Shown in pieces: positions 43,628-52,614 of a stretch of 64,000 nucleotides of DNA (the first letter of the stretch is position 1; the number at the start of each line of letters is the position of its first letter). A program made the translations under genes and the position numbers. The DNA lies in contig NZ_AP018290.1 in NCBI RefSeq assembly GCF_002368415.1, forward strand, positions 9,787,717 to 9,851,716. The letters run 5' to 3'. The stretch is from Calothrix sp. NIES-4105 (lineage in GTDB: Bacteria > Cyanobacteriota > Cyanobacteriia > Cyanobacteriales > Nostocaceae). The notes below the pieces were generated by a model. The model did not search any database. It was not told where the DNA came from and saw nothing but the letters and a program-made list of their open reading frames with translations.

Positions 43628-43779
43628 TTTAACAATTTTACCCTAGATGTCAGTTAGAAACCTTAGTTCTAAATGTTTATTAAGTTTTATATATATTGTT
43701 AAGACATTATACTTTAATAATCTAGTTAACACGAACATTAAAATTGCTAATTTTTTTTGAAATTATCTATAAATTGAAA

Positions 43780-44232
43780 TTAATTCTTGAGTACACGCTC
43801 ACGCAATAATTCTCTCACTTCCATTAGTATTTTGCCTAGCATGTTTTTCCCGCTACCGTCTTTACCGCAACCCCAATAGTAATCACCTGGCGCCTCTTCA
43901 ACTATTTCTTCATCTTTGGTACTTAGTAAAACTTCACGTATTTGCTCGTGAGCCTCAAATTTACGTAACACCGCTGCACGCATAATATCATCTTTAACTA
44001 ATTCCCAATCTGGACGTAGTGGGCGAGTACGTTTACGTCCTTCATTTGCTGCATATGAAGGCGTTTTGCAGTTACGGATTTCTTCCAAATGTGGAGTTCC
44101 AACAAACTTTTGCGCTTGAAAATAATGTTCGCTTGTTTGCCAATACACTCCGTCCATTTCAAATCCATGACGTGAAAAGTTGGAAAAACAGCCATACTCT
44201 CCTTGAATACTATAAAAATATATTGTCATCAT
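43780..44232 (-). CDS. NADAR / YbiA-like N-glycosidase
   Basis: A 150-residue protein. NADAR family marks are GCFSNFSRHGF, TSEHYFQAQKF, RAAVLRKFEAH and YYWGCGKDGSGKNMLGKIL. Members hydrolyse N-glycosidic bonds of riboflavin intermediates (YbiA) or of ADP-ribosyl-guanine and related compounds, and some serve in phage or toxin conflicts. All conserved residues I can check are present. No ADP-ribosyltransferase partner is adjacent. Confidence 0.87.
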   Translation of the reverse strand: MMTIYFYSIQGEYGCFSNFSRHGFEMDGVYWQTSEHYFQAQKFVGTPHLEEIRNCKTPSYAANEGRKRTRPLRPDWELVKDDIMRAAVLRKFEAHEQIREVLLSTKDEEIVEEAPGDYYWGCGKDGSGKNMLGKILMEVRELLRERVLKN

Positions 44233-44322
44233 CCACCCTTAGAAATATTTATTTGTGTAATTATGTTAAGATTGAAAACTATATTAATTCAATATAACCA
44301 GGCGCCACCTGAAGTGTCACTA

Positions 44323-44652
44323 TTAAATGCTGTTTTCACGGCATGAAACTTCTTTAGATTCATAAAAACGACACCCTTGACATGGACCACTAGGATTAAC
44401 GGCGCAGCGAACGTAACCTGAGCGGGCATTATACTTACAGCTAATATCGCCAATCAAATAACCTACACCCTCAAGATAATAACGGTCATGTTCTAAATGT
44501 CTTGGCTGCTGCCCAGCGCGATGTCGCGGAGTAAATGTATTAGCTGCTTGTCGAATCCGCATCCGTGTCCCTAATTGAGCTTTACGGATTATCCATAATG
44601 AAAACAATGACGGCAAACAGCCAACAATAAGGACTAAAAGTGTTTTAAACAC
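44323..44652 (-). CDS. DUF6464-type membrane-anchored protein
   Basis: 109 residues with one N-terminal membrane segment (LLVLIVGCLPSLFSLWII). A C-terminal cysteine-rich domain follows: ISCKYNARSGYVRCAVNPSG, then CQGCRFYE. The four clustered cysteines suggest metal binding or disulfides. It is a cyanobacteria-specific family of unknown function. Confidence 0.7.
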   Translation of the reverse strand: MFKTLLVLIVGCLPSLFSLWIIRKAQLGTRMRIRQAANTFTPRHRAGQQPRHLEHDRYYLEGVGYLIGDISCKYNARSGYVRCAVNPSGPCQGCRFYESKEVSCRENSI

Positions 44653-44978
44653 TGTAACTTTACCTCTAAAGTATGCTATTAACGCGCTCTGGTTACGCCT
44701 CTAACTTTAAAGCAGGCGCCTCAAGAGGGCGATATGGTGCATTCGCTTGCTTAATAATTATACAAACAAGCTTAAACTCTCCATTTTACCTAGCATAACT
44801 TTTACACCCTAGAGGGTGGGCAATTCTGCAAAAAGAGTTAAACATTCATTATTTTTGTCTACGCTTTACCTGTGGCAAGCGCTTTCTACTATTTTTCTCA
44901 CTTGAAGGCCATTACTTTAGGTAGTTTCTCCCTGACTCAGGTGCGATACGCTAATTTAAGGAGTACAAAACACCGATT
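44653..44978. other. Divergent intergenic region
   Basis: 326 bases with no gene between the DUF6464 gene (minus) and the next plus-strand gene. AAGGAG about 20 bases before ATG 44979 is the only clear signal. Confidence 0.4.
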
Positions 44979-45542
44979 ATGACACCTGAGAATATTGCAA
45001 GCACTTTAAGTGAATTATTTGATACTACTGTGAATGCTGTGGCGCCTGGTTCTTGGCAAGTGGAAACACCTGAATTTCGCTTGCTGGTACTACTTTCGGA
45101 TGATGGAAGTTGGTTGCGTGTATTGTTGCCAATAATACCAATTCAAGAAGCGCAGCCTTTTTTCGAGCAGTTGCTTGAGGCCAACTTCGACGATACACAT
45201 GCATGTCGCTATGCTTTACACCAAAACGTTGTGTGGGGAGTGTTTCAGCATTTCAGCGATAGTTTAACAACAGAAGATTTTAAAGACGCGATATCAAAAC
45301 TCCTTTCGCTTCATAAAACAGGTTTGAACAATGTTTTTGGTAATTTGGTTGAAAGTCGTATTCAGCTAATTATCAAAGCTGCTAAACAGCAAGGGCAAAC
45401 TTTAGAGGCAACGATGCAAAACCTTGACCGCTTTTATGCTGAAGGTATGATGGGTGATATTGATGAATCACCCGAAGCGCGCTCCTCTACTCTTACTGCG
45501 TGGCGCCGTCAACTTGAGCGTTTATGGGATGAAGTTGCATAG
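44979..45542 (+). CDS. Conserved cyanobacterial protein, YbjN/CesT-like
   Basis: 187 residues. The first 130 (LLVLLSDDGSWLRVLLPIIP, ANFDDTHACRYALHQNVVWG) resemble the YbjN/type III secretion chaperone-like fold. The C-terminal part is helical. These proteins are common in cyanobacteria and presumed to be chaperones or binding proteins. It precedes a DUF2358 gene by 23 bases, probably co-transcribed. Confidence 0.65.
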   Translation: MTPENIASTLSELFDTTVNAVAPGSWQVETPEFRLLVLLSDDGSWLRVLLPIIPIQEAQPFFEQLLEANFDDTHACRYALHQNVVWGVFQHFSDSLTTEDFKDAISKLLSLHKTGLNNVFGNLVESRIQLIIKAAKQQGQTLEATMQNLDRFYAEGMMGDIDESPEARSSTLTAWRRQLERLWDEVA

Positions 45543-45565
45543 TTTTAAATAATAGTAATAAATCA

Positions 45566-45958
45566 ATGGACATCATAGAAACTTTAAAGTCAGATTATCA
45601 AAGATTTCCTGATAATCAAACTTATTCTATTTATACTCCAGATGTTTTTTTTCAAGACCCTTTGAATAAGTTTAATGGTCTTTGGCGTTACAAGCTGATG
45701 ATTAGATTTATCAATACTTTTTTTCTCAATTGCAAGATGGATTTGCATAATATCTATCTTCATGAAGATACTATCAAAATGGAGTGGACTTTGAGTTGGA
45801 ATACTCCTTTACCTTGGAAGCCGCATATCGCAATCAATGGATGGAGTGAATTACGGCTCAATGCTGAAGGTTTGATTTGCTCGCATATCGACTATTGGAA
45901 TACTTCGCGCGTCTCGGTCATCAAACAACACTTTCAGTTAAACCCTAAGTCAAGTTAA
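45566..45958 (+). CDS. DUF2358 protein
   Basis: 130 residues. The motif YTPDVFFQDPLNKFNGLWRY is characteristic of DUF2358, a SnoaL-like alpha+beta fold found in cyanobacteria and plastids. Function unknown. It lies 23 bases after the previous gene and 73 bases before the ArsA-type gene. Confidence 0.8.
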   Translation: MDIIETLKSDYQRFPDNQTYSIYTPDVFFQDPLNKFNGLWRYKLMIRFINTFFLNCKMDLHNIYLHEDTIKMEWTLSWNTPLPWKPHIAINGWSELRLNAEGLICSHIDYWNTSRVSVIKQHFQLNPKSS

Positions 45959-46031
45959 TTCAATCTATTCTCATAAAACAGTTCATAATGTAAATAAATG
46001 TAAACATACCTAAAGCAGGACAGAATCATCG

Positions 46032-47222
46032 ATGCGTGTAATTTTGATGACAGGCAAAGGCGGCGTAGGCAAAACATCTGTCGCTGCTGCTACAGGGCTT
46101 CGCTGCGCGGAACTTGGCTACCGTACCTTAGTTTTAAGTACAGACCCTGCTCATTCGTTAGCAGACAGCTTTGATATTGAGTTGGGACATGAAAGAAAGC
46201 AAATTCGTCCGAATTTATGGGGCGCCGAACTAGATGCGTTAATGGAACTGGAGGCAAACTGGGGAAGTGTAAAGCGTTATATTACTCAGGTTTTACAAGC
46301 GCGCGGTTTGGACGGAGTGCAAGCTGAGGAGTTGGCGATATTACCAGGTATGGATGAAATTTTCGGCTTGGTAAGAATGAAGCGCCATTATGATGAAGGT
46401 GAGTATGACGTTTTGATTATTGACTCGGCGCCGACTGGTACAGCGTTGCGACTACTAAGTTTACCTGAAGTTAGCGGTTGGTATATGCGCCGCTTTTATA
46501 AACCATTCCAAAATATCTCAGTTGCGCTTCGACCTTTGGTAGAACCTATATTTAGACCAATTGCAGGTTTTTCGTTACCAGATAGGGAAGTAATGGATGC
46601 TCCGTATGAATTTTATCAGCAAATCGAGGCTTTGGAGAAAGTCTTAACTGATAATACGCAAACCTCAGTACGGTTAGTGGCAAATCCAGAGAAAATGGTT
46701 ATCAAAGAATCGCTGCGCGCTCATGCATATCTAAGCTTATATAATGTGGCGACAGATTTAATAATCGCAAACCGTATTATTCCGGATGAAGTCCAAGACC
46801 CATTTTTCCAACGTTGGAAAGATAATCAAAAACAGTATCGTCAAGAAATTCACGATAATTTTCACCCTTTACCAGTAAAAGAGGTGCCTTTATTCTCTGA
46901 GGAAATGTGTGGATTGCAGGCTCTTGAGCGTCTTAAAGATACACTCTATAAAGATGAAGACCCTGCTCAAGTTTACTATAAAGAGAATACGATTCGTGTC
47001 GTTCAAGAACCGAATCAGCAGTATAGTCTAGAGTTATACTTACCAGGGATACCAAAAAATCAAGTTCAATTGAGTAAAAATGCTGATGAGTTAAATATAC
47101 GGATTGGCAACCATCGCCGCAATTTAGTCTTACCCCAAGCACTCGCAGCACTACAACCTGTCGGCGCCAAAATGGAAGACGATTATCTCAAAATTCGCTT
47201 TGCAGACGGCGCCAAAGTTTAA
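46032..47222 (+). CDS. ArsA/Get3-type ATPase with C-terminal HSP20-like domain
   Basis: 396 residues. The deviant Walker A is [15 protein letters not shown] and the switch region is [16 protein letters not shown]. The C-terminal 85 residues ([20 protein letters not shown] and following) form a small alpha-crystallin-like domain, the ArsA_HSP20 type. Get3 relatives move tail-anchored membrane proteins, and ArsA energises arsenite export. The HSP20 domain and absence of ArsB favour a protein-targeting or chaperone role. Confidence 0.88.
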   Translation: MRVILMTGKGGVGKTSVAAATGLRCAELGYRTLVLSTDPAHSLADSFDIELGHERKQIRPNLWGAELDALMELEANWGSVKRYITQVLQARGLDGVQAEELAILPGMDEIFGLVRMKRHYDEGEYDVLIIDSAPTGTALRLLSLPEVSGWYMRRFYKPFQNISVALRPLVEPIFRPIAGFSLPDREVMDAPYEFYQQIEALEKVLTDNTQTSVRLVANPEKMVIKESLRAHAYLSLYNVATDLIIANRIIPDEVQDPFFQRWKDNQKQYRQEIHDNFHPLPVKEVPLFSEEMCGLQALERLKDTLYKDEDPAQVYYKENTIRVVQEPNQQYSLELYLPGIPKNQVQLSKNADELNIRIGNHRRNLVLPQALAALQPVGAKMEDDYLKIRFADGAKV

Positions 47223-47235
47223 TAAATTACACAAT

Positions 47236-47258
47236 GTAGGGTGGGCAGTGCCCACCAT
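47236..47258. repeat. GTAGGGTGGGCA-family palindrome after the ArsA gene
   Basis: GTAGGGTGGGCAGTGCCCAC then CAT, lying 14 bases after the stop codon of the ArsA-type gene. Confidence 0.6.
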
Positions 47259-47379
47259 CACAAAATATAGAAAGTAAACAAATAGCAAAGCGTTGCTAAA
47301 TTTTTGATGAAGTGAATAGCCGATAATTAATATTTTGTTGTAAAAAATATGTATTAAATAGCGGTTAATTACGAAACCA

Positions 47380-48522
47380 ATGTTTCAAATACAAAATAGT
47401 ATTAAGCATCACTATCTAGAGAACGATAATTTGCGTAATGAGTACTATCTAATACCGAGAGGAGAAAAAACTCCTGTACCCTGGAATATCTATAAATCTG
47501 AGCAGTTAAAAGGTTTATTTAATGCAGCTTATTTAGCTCGCGCGTTCCAAGTAATGGAAAAAGACTTGAGAATAAGCGGTTTAACCTTCTATATGACTTT
47601 TGAGCAACTTGATGAACTACCAACATATGGGCAAAACGTAGTGGTAGTAATTGCTGGAGATGAATGGTATCGAATACCTAGGTATATTCATCGTGTTGGC
47701 GCCGTTTTCAAATGCGTTGGTACAAATCCAATTTTGGGTTGTAATCCTTTCACGACACCTACTATACTTAGCTTGTTAACTTTAATTCAGTTTTTGCGAA
47801 TATTGGTAGTTCGGATTCCGGGCGTAGTACACTATCAGTTCCATAAACTTAAAGATTTATTTTTAGGAACTAATACAGTTGCTCCGATTTTAGATATTCC
47901 TTTAGGCTATGTAAATTCTAAAGATTTACCTATCAAAAAAATTGAGGAACGTTTATACGATGCTTATTTTTCAGGTAGTGTTGCTCATGTAGAGTATCCT
48001 ATTTGGTCATTCAAGCGCTGGTTAGGAACTCCAAAAATGCTGTCTCGGAGTCAAATGGTAGTTAATGTCGAAGAACTTAAAAAGCAACGTCCTGATTTAA
48101 AACTTGAAACTGATTTAACAAACGGTTTCCATACGCGAACAGCGCAGCAAGAAAAGACATATTCAGAAATCATGATGGATACAAAAATATGTCTTGTCCC
48201 GCGCGGTACTTCGTTTGAGACAACACGTTTGTTTGAGGCAATGCGTTATGGCAGCATCGTCATTACTGAAGCTTTGCCTTCACGGTGGTATCTTGAGGGT
48301 GCCCCAATCATTCAAGTAAACAACTGGCGCCAACTTCAAGGAGTACTCCAAACATTGTTAGACAATCCAGAATTGATGGAAGAATTACACCAAGAAACGC
48401 TGCACTGGTGGGAAATGAGGTGTTCAGAAGCGGTTATTGGTAATTACTTTGCTGCACAATTAAACGCTGTAAGACGCGCTTCGTTGCTTCAGCCAACCTT
48501 ACAAATGTTAGCAGTGCAGTAG
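47380..48522 (+). CDS. Exostosin-like glycosyltransferase
   Basis: 380 residues. The C-terminal half has KICLVPRGTSFETTRLFEAM and YGSIVITEALPSRWYLEG, the exostosin/GT47-type donor-binding region. The N-terminal half is less conserved. It would transfer a sugar to a surface or extracellular polysaccharide. No transmembrane helix is evident. No other polysaccharide genes are adjacent. Confidence 0.75.
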   Translation: MFQIQNSIKHHYLENDNLRNEYYLIPRGEKTPVPWNIYKSEQLKGLFNAAYLARAFQVMEKDLRISGLTFYMTFEQLDELPTYGQNVVVVIAGDEWYRIPRYIHRVGAVFKCVGTNPILGCNPFTTPTILSLLTLIQFLRILVVRIPGVVHYQFHKLKDLFLGTNTVAPILDIPLGYVNSKDLPIKKIEERLYDAYFSGSVAHVEYPIWSFKRWLGTPKMLSRSQMVVNVEELKKQRPDLKLETDLTNGFHTRTAQQEKTYSEIMMDTKICLVPRGTSFETTRLFEAMRYGSIVITEALPSRWYLEGAPIIQVNNWRQLQGVLQTLLDNPELMEELHQETLHWWEMRCSEAVIGNYFAAQLNAVRRASLLQPTLQMLAVQ

Positions 48523-48582
48523 GTTGGGTGGAACCCAACGTATTGGTAATGTTGGGTTTCGCTGAAGCGAAGCCAACCTACA
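48519..48582. repeat. GTAGGTTGGGTGG...CCAACCTA inverted repeat
   Basis: Arms TAGGTTGGGTGGAACCCAAC and GTTGGGTTTCGCTGAAGCGA...CCAACCTA form a compound hairpin after the glycosyltransferase stop. It is a common type of cyanobacterial intergenic repeat and a likely transcription end. Confidence 0.6.
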
Positions 48583-48707
48583 TATTTATTTTTAATAAAG
48601 AATAAATATTTTTTGATTTAGTACTTGTACTGAAGACAAATTTACTCAAAAAATCTGACAATAGTAGTCTGATTTTTTGTTGTTACCTTTTAATCTCAGT
48701 ACAGTCA

Positions 48708-50873
48708 ATGACTCTAGCTAGTGATTCAGATTTACGTTTTAATCTCGAACCTCATGAAGTGCTGTATTCTATTAATGATAGGATTCGCAGGCTTTTAGAG
48801 TTGCCAGATATTCTCAAAGCAGCAGTAGAAGAGCTACGTATATTTCTTGCTACTGATAGAGTAATGGTTTACAAGTTTCATGCGGATGGTAACGGTCAAG
48901 TCATCGCTGAATCTATAAATGAGAATAAATTACCTTCACTGCTGAATTTAAATTTTCCTGCGGATGATATTCCTAGTCACGCGCGTGAATTATTTATAAA
49001 GTCAAGGGTTCGCTCGATTGTCAATGTAGATACACGACAAATTGCTCAGAACGCTGTCGCCTTTAATGGAATGAGTAGCCATCGTCCTGTTGACCCTTGT
49101 CACATTGAATATTTAACTGCGATGGGGGTACAGTCTTCTATAGTCGTGCCCATACTTTATCATGAAAAGCTGTGGGGATTGCTTGTATCTCATCATTCTC
49201 AACCTCGGACAATTTCTAATGCTGAAGTTGACACAGTGCAAATAGTTGCCGATTTACTTGCTTTGGCTGTCGCTTATATTACTCCATTACAAGACGTGCG
49301 TTTGAAAGCACATCGTGAAACGATAATTAATCGCATTGCCGACCGACTTCATTCGTTGCCAGATATGGATTTGCAGACAGCTTTAGAAGAAACGGTTGCT
49401 GCTTTTGGTGGTTGTGGAGGTAGATTGTGTATTCGTTCAGAAGCTACTTATCAAGTTGACACACCACAAAGCTTTATTGAATGCTTGACAGACAATACAA
49501 GAATTGAAGTTTACCAATTTGGTAAGCAACCAGTTGTTCCAAAGACTGCAAAATATAACTTAATCGAACAATACAGTGTTTGGGAAGAATACTACAAAGG
49601 GGATTACGGTGTCTGGGCAATATCAGATATATATCAAACTCCTGAACTACGAAACGTACAAGTAGCATTTCAAGGCACTAATATCCGTAGTATTTTAATG
49701 ATACCGTTGTTGTATCGTTCGCAGCTACAGGGTTATCTTAGTATTTTTTGTGATAGCTATGACTCTGAAACTTTGTGGGCAGGTGAGCTTAACCCTGACG
49801 AGCGACAACTTTATCCTCGACAATCGTTTGAAATTTGGCGCTCTATTAAGCAGCGACAGGCAAAACAATGGACTCGCGAAGAAATTGCACTTGCAACGAG
49901 TATAGGACATCAGTTTGCCACAGCAACTTATGAATATGAGCTTTATCAAAAAGTTAATTATTTTAATCTGAATTTAGAATCTCAAGTTCGCAAACGTACA
50001 TCAGAACTAACGACAACGTTAGAGGAGCTACAAAAAACCCAAACTCAACTTATTCAAACTGAGAAAATGTCAAGTTTGGGTCAACTTGTAGCAGGAATTG
50101 CTCATGAAATTAATAATCCTGTCAATTTTATATATGGTAATATAAATCACGTCAATGAATATATCAATGATATAATTAGTATCTTAGATTTATACCAGCA
50201 AAATTGCTCATGTCAAATACCAGAAGTAATTGAGCGCGCCCAAGAAGTTGATTTAGATTTTATCGTTGAAGACCTACCTAAAATGTTGTCTTCCATCAAG
50301 TTGGGAACAGACCGTATACGCCAAATAGTTTTATCACTGCGTAATTTTTCTAGACTTGACCAAGCAGAAATTAAACCCGTAAATATTCATGAAGGTATTG
50401 ACAGCACACTAGTTATTTTGCAGCACCGTCTCAAAGCTAAACCAGAAAGTCCAGCAATTAACATCATTAAAGAATATGGAGATTTACCATTAGTCGAGTG
50501 CTACGCAGGGCAAATAAATCAAGTTTTTATGAACGTTTTGAGTAATGCCATTGATGCTCTTGAAGACCTAAGCGTGAAGTCAGAGCAAACACAGCAAAAC
50601 AGAATTTCGATTACCACCAACGTTAGCAAATTACCAGATAATAGACCCAGCGTATTAATTAGCATTGCTGATAATGGATGCGGAATGCCGCAAAATGTAC
50701 TCAAGAAAATCTTTGACCCTTTTTTCACAACCAAACAAGTTGGTCAAGGTACTGGTTTAGGTTTATCGATTAGTTACCAAATTATTGTCGATAAACACAA
50801 CGGTACTTTTAAATGTGAATCACATCCAGGAGAAGGTACAGAATTTTTAATTGAAATTCCAATAAAAGTGTAA
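48708..50873 (+). CDS. PAS-less phytochrome histidine kinase (GAF-PHY-HisKA-HATPase)
   Basis: 721 residues. The GAF domain (25-192) has FPADDIPSHARELF and PVDPCHIEYLTAMGV, where Cys131-His132 is the bilin attachment pair of cyanobacterial phytochromes. The second domain (about 205-410) carries LYPRQSFEIW, the PRxSF tongue motif of PHY domains. Then come a coiled coil, HisKA with His466 (GIAHEINNPVNF) and a HATPase with NAIDAL, ISIADNGCGM and GTGLGLSIS. No N-terminal PAS or knot is present, so it is of the compact SyB-Cph1-like type. It probably senses red/far-red light. No response regulator gene follows. Confidence 0.87.
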   Translation: MTLASDSDLRFNLEPHEVLYSINDRIRRLLELPDILKAAVEELRIFLATDRVMVYKFHADGNGQVIAESINENKLPSLLNLNFPADDIPSHARELFIKSRVRSIVNVDTRQIAQNAVAFNGMSSHRPVDPCHIEYLTAMGVQSSIVVPILYHEKLWGLLVSHHSQPRTISNAEVDTVQIVADLLALAVAYITPLQDVRLKAHRETIINRIADRLHSLPDMDLQTALEETVAAFGGCGGRLCIRSEATYQVDTPQSFIECLTDNTRIEVYQFGKQPVVPKTAKYNLIEQYSVWEEYYKGDYGVWAISDIYQTPELRNVQVAFQGTNIRSILMIPLLYRSQLQGYLSIFCDSYDSETLWAGELNPDERQLYPRQSFEIWRSIKQRQAKQWTREEIALATSIGHQFATATYEYELYQKVNYFNLNLESQVRKRTSELTTTLEELQKTQTQLIQTEKMSSLGQLVAGIAHEINNPVNFIYGNINHVNEYINDIISILDLYQQNCSCQIPEVIERAQEVDLDFIVEDLPKMLSSIKLGTDRIRQIVLSLRNFSRLDQAEIKPVNIHEGIDSTLVILQHRLKAKPESPAINIIKEYGDLPLVECYAGQINQVFMNVLSNAIDALEDLSVKSEQTQQNRISITTNVSKLPDNRPSVLISIADNGCGMPQNVLKKIFDPFFTTKQVGQGTGLGLSISYQIIVDKHNGTFKCESHPGEGTEFLIEIPIKV

Positions 50874-50925
50874 AGTGCTGAGTGCTGAGTGCTGAGTAGT
50901 TCTTTTACTCAGCACTCAGCACTTT
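50872..50925. terminator. Bidirectional GCTGAGT hairpin between kinase and dnaN
   Basis: AAAGTGCTGAGTGCTGAGT (50872-50890) pairs perfectly with ACTCAGCACTCAGCACTTT (50907-50925). It overlaps the kinase stop codon and lies 10 bases before the dnaN stop on the other strand. It is made of GCTGAGT heptamers. Confidence 0.75.
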
Positions 50926-50935
50926 CTACTCATAA

Positions 50936-52096
50936 CTAATTTCTTAACTGTACAGGCATTGCTAGATAAGTCATCTTTACACCACTAAGAGGTGTAAAAA
51001 TTACTGGTGTCAAATTTGAGTTTAGTTGCATTACTATCTCGGATGCTGGCAATGCTTTTAAACCTTCCATTAAATATTTAACGTTAAAGGCAATATCAAT
51101 ATCATCTCCTGATATTTGCGCTGGCATTGGCTCTACTGCACTCCCAACATCAGCCGCTTCTACTGATAATGTTATTTCTTGGGCGCCGCTATCAATGCTA
51201 ACTTTGACGATGTTGTTTTTCTGGTCGGCTAAAACTGCAATTCGCTCTAAAGTACTCAAAAGTTGCTTTCTATCTAAAGTTAGTTCGCGTTGAAAGGTGC
51301 GCGGTAATAATTGGCGATATTGGGGATATTGCCCGTCTAAAGTCCGACTCGTTAAACGTTGGTTTTGCCACTCAAATACAGCTTGTCCTTGGTCGAAGTG
51401 CAAAGCAATAGCTTCTTCTGATTGGGCACTATGCGCTAACATCCGCTCAAGCTCACGTAAAGCGCGCGCTGGTACTGTCACCTCTAACTCAGCATCACTA
51501 TTATCATCTGAACCTTCATTCATTGTTTCTACAACTGCTAAACGGTGTCCATCAGTTGCAGCAAACTCAAGAGCATTAGGTAAAACTTTTAAGTGAACTC
51601 CTGTTAATACTTGCTTGGTTTCATCAGCACTAGTAGCAAATAAAGTACCGCGTAACCCTTCAATTAATGATGCTGCACTTAAATATATTGGCTGAGTATC
51701 TTCGATTACTGGTAATTCGGGAAATTCCTCACCACCCATTGCTCGAACTTCATACCTTCCTCTTGGAGGAGTTAAAGTTACAACTATACCCTCACCTGTG
51801 TTTTCTTCTGTATTAGTTTCATCTTCAAGAGTAATTTCTCCCTCTGGCAACCGCGATACTATATCATTAAGCAATTTGGCTGGCATTGCAATTGTGCCAC
51901 TTTGAATAACTTCCGCACTAAAGCTGGTACGAATTCCTAAACTCAGGTCAAAAGCTGTAATTGTCACTTGATTTGTGTCAGCATCTGCTACTAGCAGCAC
52001 ATTCGCTAGTACCGGATGCGTAGGACGTGAAGGTACTGCACGGCTCGTCAGGGAAAGATTTGTGTTAAGGTCGCTTTGGTTACAAACTAGTTTCAT
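50936..52096 (-). CDS. dnaN: DNA polymerase III beta subunit (sliding clamp)
   Basis: 386 residues from ATG 52096 (MKLVCNQSDLNTNLSLTSRA). The frame runs upstream to 52138, but those 14 residues are not conserved. Three clamp domains are present, with PTHPVLANVLL in domain 1 and the C-terminal YLAMPVQLRN. It encircles DNA as a dimer and tethers the polymerase. It lies downstream of dnaA with the origin between them, as in many bacteria. Confidence 0.97.
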   Translation of the reverse strand: MKLVCNQSDLNTNLSLTSRAVPSRPTHPVLANVLLVADADTNQVTITAFDLSLGIRTSFSAEVIQSGTIAMPAKLLNDIVSRLPEGEITLEDETNTEENTGEGIVVTLTPPRGRYEVRAMGGEEFPELPVIEDTQPIYLSAASLIEGLRGTLFATSADETKQVLTGVHLKVLPNALEFAATDGHRLAVVETMNEGSDDNSDAELEVTVPARALRELERMLAHSAQSEEAIALHFDQGQAVFEWQNQRLTSRTLDGQYPQYRQLLPRTFQRELTLDRKQLLSTLERIAVLADQKNNIVKVSIDSGAQEITLSVEAADVGSAVEPMPAQISGDDIDIAFNVKYLMEGLKALPASEIVMQLNSNLTPVIFTPLSGVKMTYLAMPVQLRN

Positions 52097-52270
52097 ATGA
52101 TTGAGTGAAAATGAGCGCGCGTTTTTGTGATGCCGCAATAGGTAAGACTAGGGTAAGTATTGCATCGAAATCAACTAACCTTACATAATGTCACAGCAAC
52201 TAAAGAATAATAGCATTGTATTCCAGTGCGATGAAACTCATGTACTAATATGTAATAATTAATGATGCTT

Positions 52271-52426
52271 GGCAACGGATGCAACGGATGTAACGGATGT
52301 CAATGCTGATCGACGATAGCTCAAAAAGCAAAAATTAGAAATATTTTAGACGTAATACTAGACGTGCTGGCAAAGATTTGTTAGATAAAATAAATTATCC
52401 GTTACATCCTAGAGTCATCCGTTGCC
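52271..52426. repeat. MITE-like CAACGGAT inverted repeat, copy 3, next to oriC
   Basis: The left arm is ggcaacggatgcaacggatg then taacggatgt (52271-52300), and the right arm is attatccgttacatcctaga then gtcatccgttgcc (52394-52426). It belongs to the same family as 299-441 and 1527-1640. It sits immediately beside the DnaA-box cluster. Confidence 0.7.
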
Positions 52427-52432
52427 AGGAGC

Positions 52433-52590
52433 TGTGGAAAACTTGTGGAAAATATGCGGGTTTTTCCACAGAGTATATATACTTAGCTATTGAGTTTTCC
52501 ACAGTTTTGCTCTAAATTTTCCACAAATTAAGTTGTTCTTAATCAAAAATTAGAGATTTTTTAGATTCTAAGATAATAATCTGTGGAAAA
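52433..52590. other. Chromosomal replication origin (oriC) with six DnaA boxes
   Basis: TGTGGAAAA occurs at 52433-52441, 52444-52452 and 52582-52590. The reverse form TTTTCCACA occurs at 52462-52470, 52495-52503 and 52517-52525. All six match one 9-mer close to the DnaA box TTWTNCACA. AT-rich sequence (gagtatatatacttagctat) lies between boxes and could be the unwinding element. The position between dnaA and dnaN is typical of an origin. Confidence 0.9.
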
Positions 52591-52614
52591 CTTGTTGAAA
52601 ACAGTTGTTTAGAT

